Source of the DNA: Acidobacteriota bacterium
GTDB lineage: Bacteria; Acidobacteriota; Vicinamibacteria; Vicinamibacterales; CAVVIG01
Reading direction: 5' to 3'
Assembly (NCBI GenBank): GCA_003222555.1
Contig: QHWL01000255.1
Span: forward strand, 1-5,011
DNA: 5,011 bases
The stretch's first letter is position 1, and each line of letters opens with the position of its first letter. Shown one piece after another: positions 1 through 5,011 of this stretch. The translations under genes and the position numbers were made by a program. A model generated the notes under the pieces. It made no database searches, had not been told where the DNA came from, and saw only the letters and a program-made list of their open reading frames with translations.

Positions 1-115
1 AACGATGAGGGATTATCTCGGTGTCGCTGGCGGCGAACGGAGAGCCGAATAGAGCGCGGCTCGTCTTCTTCTTCACGCGTTCACGCGGGCGGGATGGTTC
101 AAGGACGTTCAGTTC

Positions 116-120
116 GGAGG
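116..120 (+). promoter_or_regulatory. Ribosome binding site of the Tat-signal protein
   Basis: GGAGG lies five bases before the ATG at 126. This decides the start. The same frame is open back to a GTG at 21, with a weaker GAGG at 7-10 placed ten bases before it. The 126 start gives a signal peptide of normal length, with the twin arginines near residue 25 rather than near residue 60. Confidence 0.7.
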
Positions 121-125
121 CGTCT

Positions 126-1139
126 ATGGAGCGAAGAGATGTCGTCAAACGGGCCGCGGGGAATCTCCTCGGTCGTGCGGCGCAGTGGGTGACGGACCGC
201 CGGCGCTTCCTCACCGGCGTGGGCAAATACGGCGTCTTGCTCATGGGTGCCGCGTACATCCCCGGGAGGTCCGCTCTTGAGACGGCTTATGCGCAGGCTG
301 GGACTCAAGACAGCGACGAAATGCTCGTTGAGCAAAAAAAGGGCGCCGTCAGAATCATGGGCGTGGTGCAGCGCCGGCCCGGGCTAACAAGGACGGAAGC
401 GCCGTTCGCCGACTCTCCACATATCGTCCCGGCCTATTACGCCCTCGTATACCGTCAGCTGACCAAGAAAGCTCCCGGCAGAGAACTGGCGTCCGTTCAA
501 AACGTCGTCACCGATTGCGCATTTGGCGGGGACCGCAGCCTGCCGCCGGGGCCTGAGAATTTACATATTGTGCAGCCGCCCGGGCAGATGCCGTGCACGA
601 TGTTGAGCAATCGCGATATGGTGAGTGAGGTCTCTTTCGAATCCGTTGTCGTCCAGGGGAGAGAAGGAGGCAGGGGTTGGGCCCCCAACCTTCCGCGTTG
701 GGTCGAACCCGGAACCGAGCTGAATCTGGCGGTGCAACAAGTGCTGGCGCACGGAACCCGGCCCTCTCCAATCGCCGGTGGTCAGAAGGCTATGTACTTC
801 TTGAAGATGTCGCGCTCGGTCGCGGCCGCGGACCGGCTGAAGGCGTGGCAGATGCTGCACGCCAAAGCCGTGGAAGCGGTTCCGGTTTTCGGCGATGGAC
901 TGCAGGGGTTTGAGGTGTTGCAGCGTCTTCCCGAGGTCGCCCCGCGACAGGCGAACAAATGCGCAGGGGAGATCGCCCTCCCCGACCTGGTCGCCTGCTT
1001 CTGGCGCAAGGACGGCGTGAAGAGCTTTTCGGACTACGCGCGCGCATTCCGTCAAGCGGACAAGCAGAATGCGCTCGACCTCCCCGCCTCTTTTTTCCTG
1101 CTCGTCGAGGAGTACGACGCGGCCTTCGGCGGCACCTGA
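126..1139 (+). CDS. Hypothetical exported protein with twin-arginine (Tat) signal
   Basis: A protein of 337 residues whose family I do not recognise. Seen in the sequence: a basic N-terminus, then D-RRR-FL at residues 24-29, which fits the Tat consensus (twin arginine, any residue, two hydrophobics). A short, only moderately hydrophobic core follows (about 35-45), then AYA-QAG with likely cleavage after residue 56. Tat substrates are exported folded, often with a cofactor or bound partner. The mature part, about 280 residues, has no further membrane segment and no heme motif (no CxxCH) or iron-sulfur cysteine cluster. Its four cysteines (131, 157, 279, 291) could form two disulfides. The stretch 222-258 looks helical and the C-terminus is aromatic and acidic. 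The start is chosen from GGAGG at 116-120; a GTG at 21 would add 35 residues. No gene overlaps it, and the following gap carries palindromes that may end its transcript. That it is a real gene is likely; its role is unknown. Confidence 0.78.
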   Translation: MERRDVVKRAAGNLLGRAAQWVTDRRRFLTGVGKYGVLLMGAAYIPGRSALETAYAQAGTQDSDEMLVEQKKGAVRIMGVVQRRPGLTRTEAPFADSPHIVPAYYALVYRQLTKKAPGRELASVQNVVTDCAFGGDRSLPPGPENLHIVQPPGQMPCTMLSNRDMVSEVSFESVVVQGREGGRGWAPNLPRWVEPGTELNLAVQQVLAHGTRPSPIAGGQKAMYFLKMSRSVAAADRLKAWQMLHAKAVEAVPVFGDGLQGFEVLQRLPEVAPRQANKCAGEIALPDLVACFWRKDGVKSFSDYARAFRQADKQNALDLPASFFLLVEEYDAAFGGT

Positions 1140-1178
1140 TGATATCGGCTTTAGTGCCCACGTGCCAGGTTTAATCAC

Positions 1179-1195
1179 ACCGGCTTTCAGCCGGT
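1179..1195. repeat. Hairpin with TTTCA loop (6-bp stem)
   Basis: ACCGGC (1179-1184) pairs perfectly with GCCGGT (1190-1195) around the five-base loop TTTCA. It is the first of a set in this gap with the same loop, closed by the same C-G pair, on stems of different sequence. Confidence 0.6.
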
Positions 1196-1196
1196 T

Positions 1197-1207
1197 AGCT
1201 TTCAGCT
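1197..1207. repeat. Short hairpin containing CTTTCAG
   Basis: AGC (1197-1199) and GCT (1205-1207) flank TTTCA, giving a minimal three-pair stem. G-U pairs could lengthen it outward to about 1193-1211 in RNA. It follows the previous hairpin after one base. Alone it would be negligible; it is listed because it repeats the CTTTCAG core of its neighbours. Confidence 0.35.
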
Positions 1208-1210
1208 GGT

Positions 1211-1223
1211 CCGATCTGATCGG
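1211..1223. repeat. Hairpin, 5-bp stem, in module A
   Basis: CCGAT (1211-1215) pairs with ATCGG (1219-1223) around a CTG loop. It lacks the TTTCA loop of the other hairpins. It sits between the CTTTCAG hairpins and the right arm of module A. Confidence 0.4.
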
Positions 1224-1307
1224 CTGCGTCGAGCAGGCGAGCACGTGGGCATAGCGGGAACCACGATTGTAACTATGAACAAACTACCGCTCACAGGCGG
1301 CGCGGCG

Positions 1308-1322
1308 GCGACTTTCAGTCGC
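1308..1322. repeat. Hairpin with TTTCA loop (5-bp stem), centre of module B
   Basis: GCGAC (1308-1312) pairs perfectly with GTCGC (1318-1322) around TTTCA. The loop and closing C-G pair match the hairpins at 1179-1195 and 1332-1352, while the stem differs. Confidence 0.55.
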
Positions 1323-1331
1323 GCGCAGAGT

Positions 1332-1352
1332 CTACCGCCTTTCAGGCGGTAG
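1332..1352 (+). terminator. Strong TTTCA-loop hairpin, possible terminator
   Basis: CTACCGCC (1332-1339) pairs perfectly with GGCGGTAG (1345-1352) around TTTCA, the longest simple stem in the gap (8 bp). It is followed by TTTGTT at 1353-1358, a short imperfect T tract, so it could end transcription from the Tat-signal gene before the receptor gene. It is also half of the module B palindrome: its right arm can pair either locally or with 1276-1290. The terminator role is an inference; the hairpin itself is seen directly. Confidence 0.4.
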
Positions 1353-1360
1353 TTTGTTCA

Positions 1361-1498
1361 ACCGGACCGTTTTTGCGGGTTTGCCGGACCTTATGAGGCG
1401 CGACGTACGCGACGCCGTCGGCGGGACGCCGGCATCACCGATGGTCGCTCGAAACTGAGCATCCAAACTTGTGTTCAGGCTAGCCGCACTACTCGTTT
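1361..1498 (+). other. Leader region of the receptor gene, no gene seen
   Basis: This is the remainder of the 371-bp gap. It is GC-rich and has no plausible coding frame. I find two weak direct repeats (CCGGACC at 1362-1368 and 1384-1390; GACGCCG at 1411-1417 and 1425-1431). I see no convincing -35/-10 pair or operator. The receptor promoter presumably lies here, because the palindromic modules separate this gene from the one upstream, but I cannot place it. Confidence 0.4.
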
Positions 1499-1505
1499 GG
1501 GAGGG
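1499..1505 (+). promoter_or_regulatory. Ribosome binding site of the TonB-dependent receptor
   Basis: GGGAGGG ends five bases before the ATG at 1511, an ideal spacing. It fixes the start, and the resulting protein begins with a proper Sec signal peptide. Confidence 0.8.
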
Positions 1506-1510
1506 TTTCA

Positions 1511-4500
1511 ATGAACGGGAGAGTGAAAGCGGCAACATGGGAAAACACCTGTGGCGGGCGAAGCGCGCGCCGTGTGCTTGCGGCGCTGACGCTAACGGTC
1601 GCGATGCTGACGCCGATCGTGGCTTGGGCTCAGAGCGGAATTGCAGGCGCCGTGAGCGCCACGTCGGGCGCGGTGCTGCCCGGCGTGACGGTGGAGGCGG
1701 CCAGTCCCGCCTTGATGGAAAAAGTCCGGACGGTCGTCACCGTCGGCCTGGGCCAATACAAGATCATCGATCTGCGACCGGGCCTCTATACCGTCAGCTT
1801 CACCCTGCCCGGCTTCAGCACGGTGAAACGCGAGGGGGTCGAGTTACCAGCGGCGTTCACGGCGACGGTGAATGCGGAATTGAAGGTGGGCACGGTTGAG
1901 GAGACGGTCACGGTTTCAGGGGAGGCCCTCCTCGTCGACGTCCAGCGCACGTCCCAGAGGAACGTGATGTCGAAGGAGATCCTGGACGCTGTCCCAATCC
2001 AAAGGATGGTCCAGAGCTACACGGTCTTCATTCCGGGAGTGGTGACATCCGGCAGCGGAATTTCGCGTGGTCTCGGTACCGACTCGGGCGCCCTGGCGAT
2101 CCATGGCAGTAGCGCGGGGGAAGCTTATGTGGCCATAGACGGGTTCAACACCAGCCGTGGAACCGGCGGCCAAGGTTTCTACTACATCGCCAACACGGCG
2201 ACCATTCAGGAAGTCGTGGTCTCAACAGGCGCCGCGGGAGCCGAGCAACCGTGGGCCGGCCTCGTCACCAACTCCATTCCCAGGGAAGGGGGCAACACCT
2301 TCAGCGGCCAGGTCTACTTTCACTACACCAACGACCACTTCTCACAGAGTAACCTGACGGACACGCTGAAGGCCCAAGGCGTGAGTCCCACCGGTGCGAT
2401 CCGAGAGAGTTGGGACTTCAATCCGGGCGTCGGCGGCCCGATCAAGACCAACAAACTCTGGTTCTTCGGGTCGTATCGCCATTGGGGGAACGAAGTCGAT
2501 GCGGGGATCCGCTACAACTTGACGCCGACGGCCTGGGCCTACAGGCCTGACCTCAGCCGGCCGGCTGCTACCTTCAGGCTCAGTGACCGCAGTTACGCCG
2601 CTCGTCTGACGTGGCAGGCCACGCAGAAGAACAAGTTCAGCATTTTCTACGATCAGGCGCCACGCAATTGGTATAACCGGAGCGTCAGTCCCATCGTGTC
2701 GCCTGAAGCGTCCACATGGAGCCCGTATCGCCCCAATTACTTGACGTCGCTCACGTGGAAGTCGCCCGTGAGCAACCGCATCTTGCTCGAGGCAGGCGGA
2801 CAGTACATCCACACTGTCCTCTGGCTGTACCACAACGATCACGATCCGAACCTTTTCAACGGGCCAGCCGGCTCAGCGCCGGACCCTGCCGCTATTGGGG
2901 CCACGGAGCTCACGACGAGCCTGCAGTTCCGCTCAGCCGTTGGCGCAGCCCCTGCGGCGCCATACGGTATCTTCGCCACGAACTCGACCTTCTGGGTTAG
3001 GGCAGCCGTGTCGTACATCACCGGGAGCCATGCATTCAAGGTTGGGGTCGACGACGGCATACGAGACAGCCTGCAGGACCAATACGTCAATGGCGACTAC
3101 TCGGTGAATTTGCGGAATGGTGCCCCGGTGTCGCTTACGCTCTACGGGTCGAGCAAAAACGATTCGCGCACGAAAGCCGTGCTTGGCATATATGCGCAGG
3201 ATCAATGGACCCTCCATCGCCTGACGCTCAATCTCGGCGTCCGTTACGACTACCTTAACGCCTATATCCCCGCTCAGGATGTGCCGGCGACTCGATGGTT
3301 GCCGGCTCGCCGTTTCGATCCAGTAGACGGGGTGCCGCGGTGGCACGATATTTCCCCGCGGCTGGGCGGATCCTACGACCTGTTTGGCACCGGCAAGACC
3401 GCGCTCAAGGCAACATTGAACCGGTACGTGAACGCCGCAAACGGACCCATCGCCAATAGCAACCCCGTGTTGACGTCGGTGACGAGCGCGAACCGGAATT
3501 GGACCGACGATGGCCGCAACGGAGGCATCGCGGGCGATTTCCTGCCGCAATGCGACTTCAGCAATCCCCAGCCGAATGGCGAGTGCGGGATCCTCTCGAA
3601 TCTGAACTTCGGGCGGAACAATCCCCGCGCTACCCGCAATGATCCAGCCATCGTGACCGGCTTCGGCGTCCGCGGCTACAACTGGGAGAGCTCCGCCGCG
3701 ATCCAGCACGAGCTCCTGCAGGGCCTCTCGGTGAACGTCGGCTATTTTCGACGCTGGTACGGCAACTTCACGGTCTTGCAGAATCAGTCGGTGACGCCAG
3801 CCGACTACGATCCCTACTGCATCACGTTTGCGGTGGATGCGCGGCTACCGAACGGCGGCGGCTATCGGCAGTGCGGGTACTATGATGTCTCGCTGGCCAA
3901 GGTCGGCCAGTCCACGAACCTCGTGACCAAGGCGTCGAACTTCCAGGGCCAGCGCTCCGACGTTTTCAACGGGGTCGACCTGACCGTCAGCGCCCGGTGG
4001 CCCAATGGCGCGCAGCTTACCGGCGGCACGAGCACCGGACGCGAGGAGATCAAAACCTGTCAGGTGGTCGATACGCCGCAGGCGCTTCTGTTCTGCGATA
4101 ACAAGCCGCCGTTTCAGACGCAGCTGAAGTTCCTGGGGGTATACCCGTTGCCCTGGTGGGGCATTCAGGTCAGCGGTGCGTTCCAAAGCGTGCCCGGGCC
4201 CGAAATCTCATCCTTCTCGATCACGGGAAACAACCAAGGCACGAGCTACGTGGCGACGAACAATGAGGTCAAGTCGACGCTCGGCCGCGATCTATCGTCG
4301 GGCGCCAACGGGACTGTCACGGTGCCGATGATCCAACCCGGCACGATGTACGGCGACCGGTGGAGTCAACTCGATGTCCGGTTCACCAAGAATTTGCAGA
4401 TCGGTCGCACTCTCCGCCTCCTGGCAAGCCTGGACATCTTCAATATCCTCAATTCGAGCGCGACCCAGGCGGTGAACGTACGGTACGGTCCGGACTGGCT

Positions 4501-4561
4501 GAAACCGACGCAAATTCTGAGCGCGCGTCTGTTCAGGCTCTCCGGACAGCTCAACTTCTAA
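1511..4561 (+). CDS. TonB-dependent receptor with N-terminal carboxypeptidase-regulatory-like domain
   Basis: A complete outer-membrane receptor of 1016 residues. In this family, ligand uptake is driven by the inner-membrane TonB-ExbB-ExbD complex. Seen in order: a signal peptide with a long basic n-region and core 22-38, cleaved at AWA-Q after residue 40; a CarboxypepD_reg-like beta-sandwich at about 43-125 (SGAVLPGVTVEA, GQYKIIDLRPGLYTVSFTLPGF); a TonB-box-like ETVTVSG at 131-137; a plug at about 145-265, including IHGSSAGEAYVAIDGF and SIPREGGNTFSG; then a beta barrel with GGPIKTNKLWFFGSYR at 309-323 and YAQDQWTLHRLTLNLGVRYD at 561-580. The chain ends in LSGQLNF, the terminal Phe being typical of barrels recognised by the BAM complex. 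Six barrel cysteines fall in three close pairs (681/692, 770/788, 850/862), probably loop disulfides. Length and layout are typical of Oar-like receptors of Acidobacteriota. The substrate cannot be read from the sequence; peptide, glycan or metal-chelate uptake are all possible. No SusD partner is seen. Confidence 0.95.
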   Translation: MNGRVKAATWENTCGGRSARRVLAALTLTVAMLTPIVAWAQSGIAGAVSATSGAVLPGVTVEAASPALMEKVRTVVTVGLGQYKIIDLRPGLYTVSFTLPGFSTVKREGVELPAAFTATVNAELKVGTVEETVTVSGEALLVDVQRTSQRNVMSKEILDAVPIQRMVQSYTVFIPGVVTSGSGISRGLGTDSGALAIHGSSAGEAYVAIDGFNTSRGTGGQGFYYIANTATIQEVVVSTGAAGAEQPWAGLVTNSIPREGGNTFSGQVYFHYTNDHFSQSNLTDTLKAQGVSPTGAIRESWDFNPGVGGPIKTNKLWFFGSYRHWGNEVDAGIRYNLTPTAWAYRPDLSRPAATFRLSDRSYAARLTWQATQKNKFSIFYDQAPRNWYNRSVSPIVSPEASTWSPYRPNYLTSLTWKSPVSNRILLEAGGQYIHTVLWLYHNDHDPNLFNGPAGSAPDPAAIGATELTTSLQFRSAVGAAPAAPYGIFATNSTFWVRAAVSYITGSHAFKVGVDDGIRDSLQDQYVNGDYSVNLRNGAPVSLTLYGSSKNDSRTKAVLGIYAQDQWTLHRLTLNLGVRYDYLNAYIPAQDVPATRWLPARRFDPVDGVPRWHDISPRLGGSYDLFGTGKTALKATLNRYVNAANGPIANSNPVLTSVTSANRNWTDDGRNGGIAGDFLPQCDFSNPQPNGECGILSNLNFGRNNPRATRNDPAIVTGFGVRGYNWESSAAIQHELLQGLSVNVGYFRRWYGNFTVLQNQSVTPADYDPYCITFAVDARLPNGGGYRQCGYYDVSLAKVGQSTNLVTKASNFQGQRSDVFNGVDLTVSARWPNGAQLTGGTSTGREEIKTCQVVDTPQALLFCDNKPPFQTQLKFLGVYPLPWWGIQVSGAFQSVPGPEISSFSITGNNQGTSYVATNNEVKSTLGRDLSSGANGTVTVPMIQPGTMYGDRWSQLDVRFTKNLQIGRTLRLLASLDIFNILNSSATQAVNVRYGPDWLKPTQILSARLFRLSGQLNF

Positions 4562-4591
4562 AGGAGATGCCGCGTTCCTGAAGGATGGGGT

Positions 4592-4601
4592 TCGGGCCCG
4601 A
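4592..4601. repeat. 10-bp perfect palindrome TCGGGCCCGA
   Basis: TCGGGCCCGA is fully self-complementary and lies 31 bases after the receptor stop codon. It could be a protein-binding site or part of transcript structure. In GC-rich DNA a palindrome of this length can also occur by chance. Confidence 0.25.
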
Positions 4602-4617
4602 GCTCTGCTCCACCTCG

Positions 4618-4653
4618 ATTCGAAGCGAATGCGCCCCGCCGCGGTCTCGCGGC
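4618..4653. other. Two small hairpins before the phosphate transporter gene
   Basis: ATTCG/CGAAT (4618-4622 with 4626-4630, loop AAG) is followed by GCCGCG/CGCGGC (4638-4643 with 4648-4653, loop GTCT). No T run follows, so an intrinsic terminator is not supported. The second stem ends one base before an in-frame ATG at 4655, which would be awkward for initiation there. If translation starts at 4691, both hairpins lie in the 5' leader, or in the receptor-transporter spacer if the genes are co-transcribed. Confidence 0.35.
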
Positions 4654-4677
4654 CATGCGAGCAATTTACTCTTTCGT

Positions 4678-4681
4678 AGGA
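4678..4681 (+). promoter_or_regulatory. Ribosome binding site of the phosphate transporter
   Basis: AGGA ends nine bases before the GTG at 4691. The rival in-frame ATG at 4655 has only GC-rich hairpin sequence before it and no Shine-Dalgarno motif, so this site favours the GTG. Confidence 0.5.
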
Positions 4682-4690
4682 TTTCCCGTT

Positions 4691-5011
4691 GTGCTCCTGA
4701 GAATCATTTTTCTCGTCCTGGCCACCGGCTTTCTGGCGTACTCGAACGGGGCCAACGACAATTTCAAAGGCGTGGCGTCGCTCTTCGGAAGCGGGACAAC
4801 CTCCTACCGGACCACGCTCTGGTGGGCGACCGCCACGACGTTCGCCGGTTCGATCGGCGCGTGGTTCGTCGCGTCATCGCTGTTGACGACATTTTCCGGA
4901 AGAGGCATCGTCGGCGATCAGATCGCTGGATCGCCCTTCTTTCTGGTTGCGGTCGCGCTCGGGGCTGGCTTGACGGTCATCATCGCCACGCTGGCAGGAC
5001 TCCCTGTTTCC
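4691..5011 (+). CDS. Inorganic phosphate transporter, PiT/PHO4 family (3' end outside window)
   Basis: The first 107 residues of an inner-membrane permease. Family members carry phosphate, usually as a metal-phosphate complex with H+ or as Na+-phosphate symport. Seen: a first membrane segment (about 4-17) running into SNGANDNFKGVASLFGSGT at residues 18-36, which contains the PHO4 GAND signature; a second segment at about 42-64; a polar loop with GDQIAG at 75-80; a third segment at about 83-101; then GLPVS at 103-107. GLPVS is where the conserved GLPVSTTH phrase of the family starts, and it coincides with the window edge. The GTG start puts the first helix right at the N-terminus, as is usual. 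An ATG at 4655 would add 12 residues, and the frame stays open further upstream. The gene starts 129 bp after the receptor stop, so read-through is possible but unproven. No PhoU-like gene (often paired with Pit) is seen upstream; one could lie downstream. Confidence 0.92.
   Translation, partial: MLLRIIFLVLATGFLAYSNGANDNFKGVASLFGSGTTSYRTTLWWATATTFAGSIGAWFVASSLLTTFSGRGIVGDQIAGSPFFLVAVALGAGLTVIIATLAGLPVS

Larger units (their letters stand above)
1155..1251. repeat. Palindromic module A (11-bp inverted repeat enclosing small hairpins)
   Basis: TGCCCACGTGC at 1155-1165 is the exact reverse complement of GCACGTGGGCA at 1241-1251, and each arm contains the palindrome CACGTG. Between the arms lie three smaller inverted repeats: 1179-1195, 1197-1207 and 1211-1223. 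The module begins 15 bases after the stop codon of the Tat-signal gene. There is no open frame with coding character here. It resembles a REP/BIME-type intergenic palindromic element in layout, but I cannot tell from one copy whether it is dispersed in the genome. A structured 3' UTR is the alternative. Confidence 0.55.
1276..1360. repeat. Palindromic module B (15-bp perfect inverted repeat, inverted REP-like pair)
   Basis: TGAACAAACTACCGC at 1276-1290 is the exact reverse complement of 1346-1360. Similarity continues inward: each end holds a hairpin abutting the tail GTAGTTTGTTCA when read outward. On the + strand the hairpin is CCGCC-TTTCA-GGCGG; on the - strand it is the imperfect CCGCC-TGTGA-GCGG. 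This is the layout of two REP-like units in opposite orientation, as in BIMEs, and the GTAG next to each stem recalls the tetranucleotide flanking many REPs. In REPs, however, GTAG is usually on the 5' side, here on the 3' side. A third hairpin lies between them (1308-1322). A miniature or IS200/IS605-type end is possible. No transposase is in the window. Confidence 0.62.

Noticed and set aside
2..52. Possible tail of an upstream gene ending at the TAG at 50-52.
   Set aside because: Only about 16 codons are visible and another frame is also open here, so nothing distinguishes it from chance.
72..87. Tandem direct repeat TTCACGCG x2 upstream of the first gene.
   Set aside because: Two 8-bp copies in GC-rich DNA; no link to a known operator or promoter element.
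21..125. GTG at 21 as the start of the Tat-signal protein, adding 35 residues.
   Set aside because: The added segment is Arg/Ser-rich and would push the twin arginines to about residue 60. The ATG at 126 has a much better ribosome binding site.
561..1244. Open frame of 227 codons on the - strand.
   Set aside because: It is antisense to the Tat-signal gene and runs into the palindromic gap. The composition looks like a shadow of a GC-rich coding frame and it has no recognisable domain.
1155..1360. CRISPR array.
   Set aside because: The repeats are inverted rather than direct, the stems vary, spacing is irregular and no cas gene is present.
1511..1630. Tat signal on the receptor because of the Arg-Arg at residues 20-21.
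   Set aside because: The residues after RR (VLAALTLTV) lack the FLK-like part, and the core is strongly hydrophobic; TonB-dependent receptors normally use Sec export.
1471..1899. Overlapping + strand frame across the start of the receptor gene.
   Set aside because: Its Arg/Gly-rich composition is that of an out-of-frame reading. The signal peptide and regulatory-like domain are in the 1511 frame.
2933..3709. Open frame of 258 codons on the - strand.
   Set aside because: It lies entirely inside the receptor gene, whose protein is clearly a real family member; antisense shadow of high-GC codons.
4562..4581. AAGGAG followed by ATG directly after the receptor stop, as a small gene.
   Set aside because: The frame closes after four codons.

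Overview
The window looks like chromosome from an Acidobacteriota bacterium, most likely of the Vicinamibacteria (subgroup 6) type. The main evidence is the large TonB-dependent receptor. Its N-terminal carboxypeptidase-regulatory-like domain, followed by plug phrases such as VTVSGEA and GGPIKTNKLWFFGSYR, has the wording I associate with the very large receptor paralogue sets of that group. GC content is high and all three supported genes lie on the + strand. The taxonomic call rests on recognising protein style, not on a database search.

Layout: (1) 126-1139 encodes a 337-residue protein with a twin-arginine export signal and four cysteines; its function is unrecognised. (2) 1140-1510 is a 371-bp gap. 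Its first 220 bp hold two adjacent palindromic modules (1155-1251 and 1276-1360). Each is bounded by a perfect inverted repeat and contains small hairpins, several of which share the loop TTTCA on stems of different sequence. The rest (1361-1498) is plain leader for the next gene. (3) 1511-4561 encodes a complete 1016-residue outer-membrane TonB-dependent receptor with its own good ribosome binding site. (4) 4562-4690 is a short spacer with two small hairpins and a 10-bp palindrome. (5) 4691-5011 is the start of a PiT/PHO4-family inorganic phosphate transporter, cut by the window edge just after the family's GLPVS motif.

How the parts fit: all three proteins work in or beyond the inner membrane. 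The Tat substrate is exported folded to the periplasm or inner-membrane surface, the receptor lies in the outer membrane, and the Pit permease in the inner membrane. A joint uptake route (receptor outside, permease inside) is conceivable, but the sequence does not show co-transcription or a shared substrate. I see no CRISPR array, tRNA, rRNA, transposase or defence system. The feature most worth a second look is the paired palindromic array at 1155-1360. The coding content is otherwise ordinary for this lineage.
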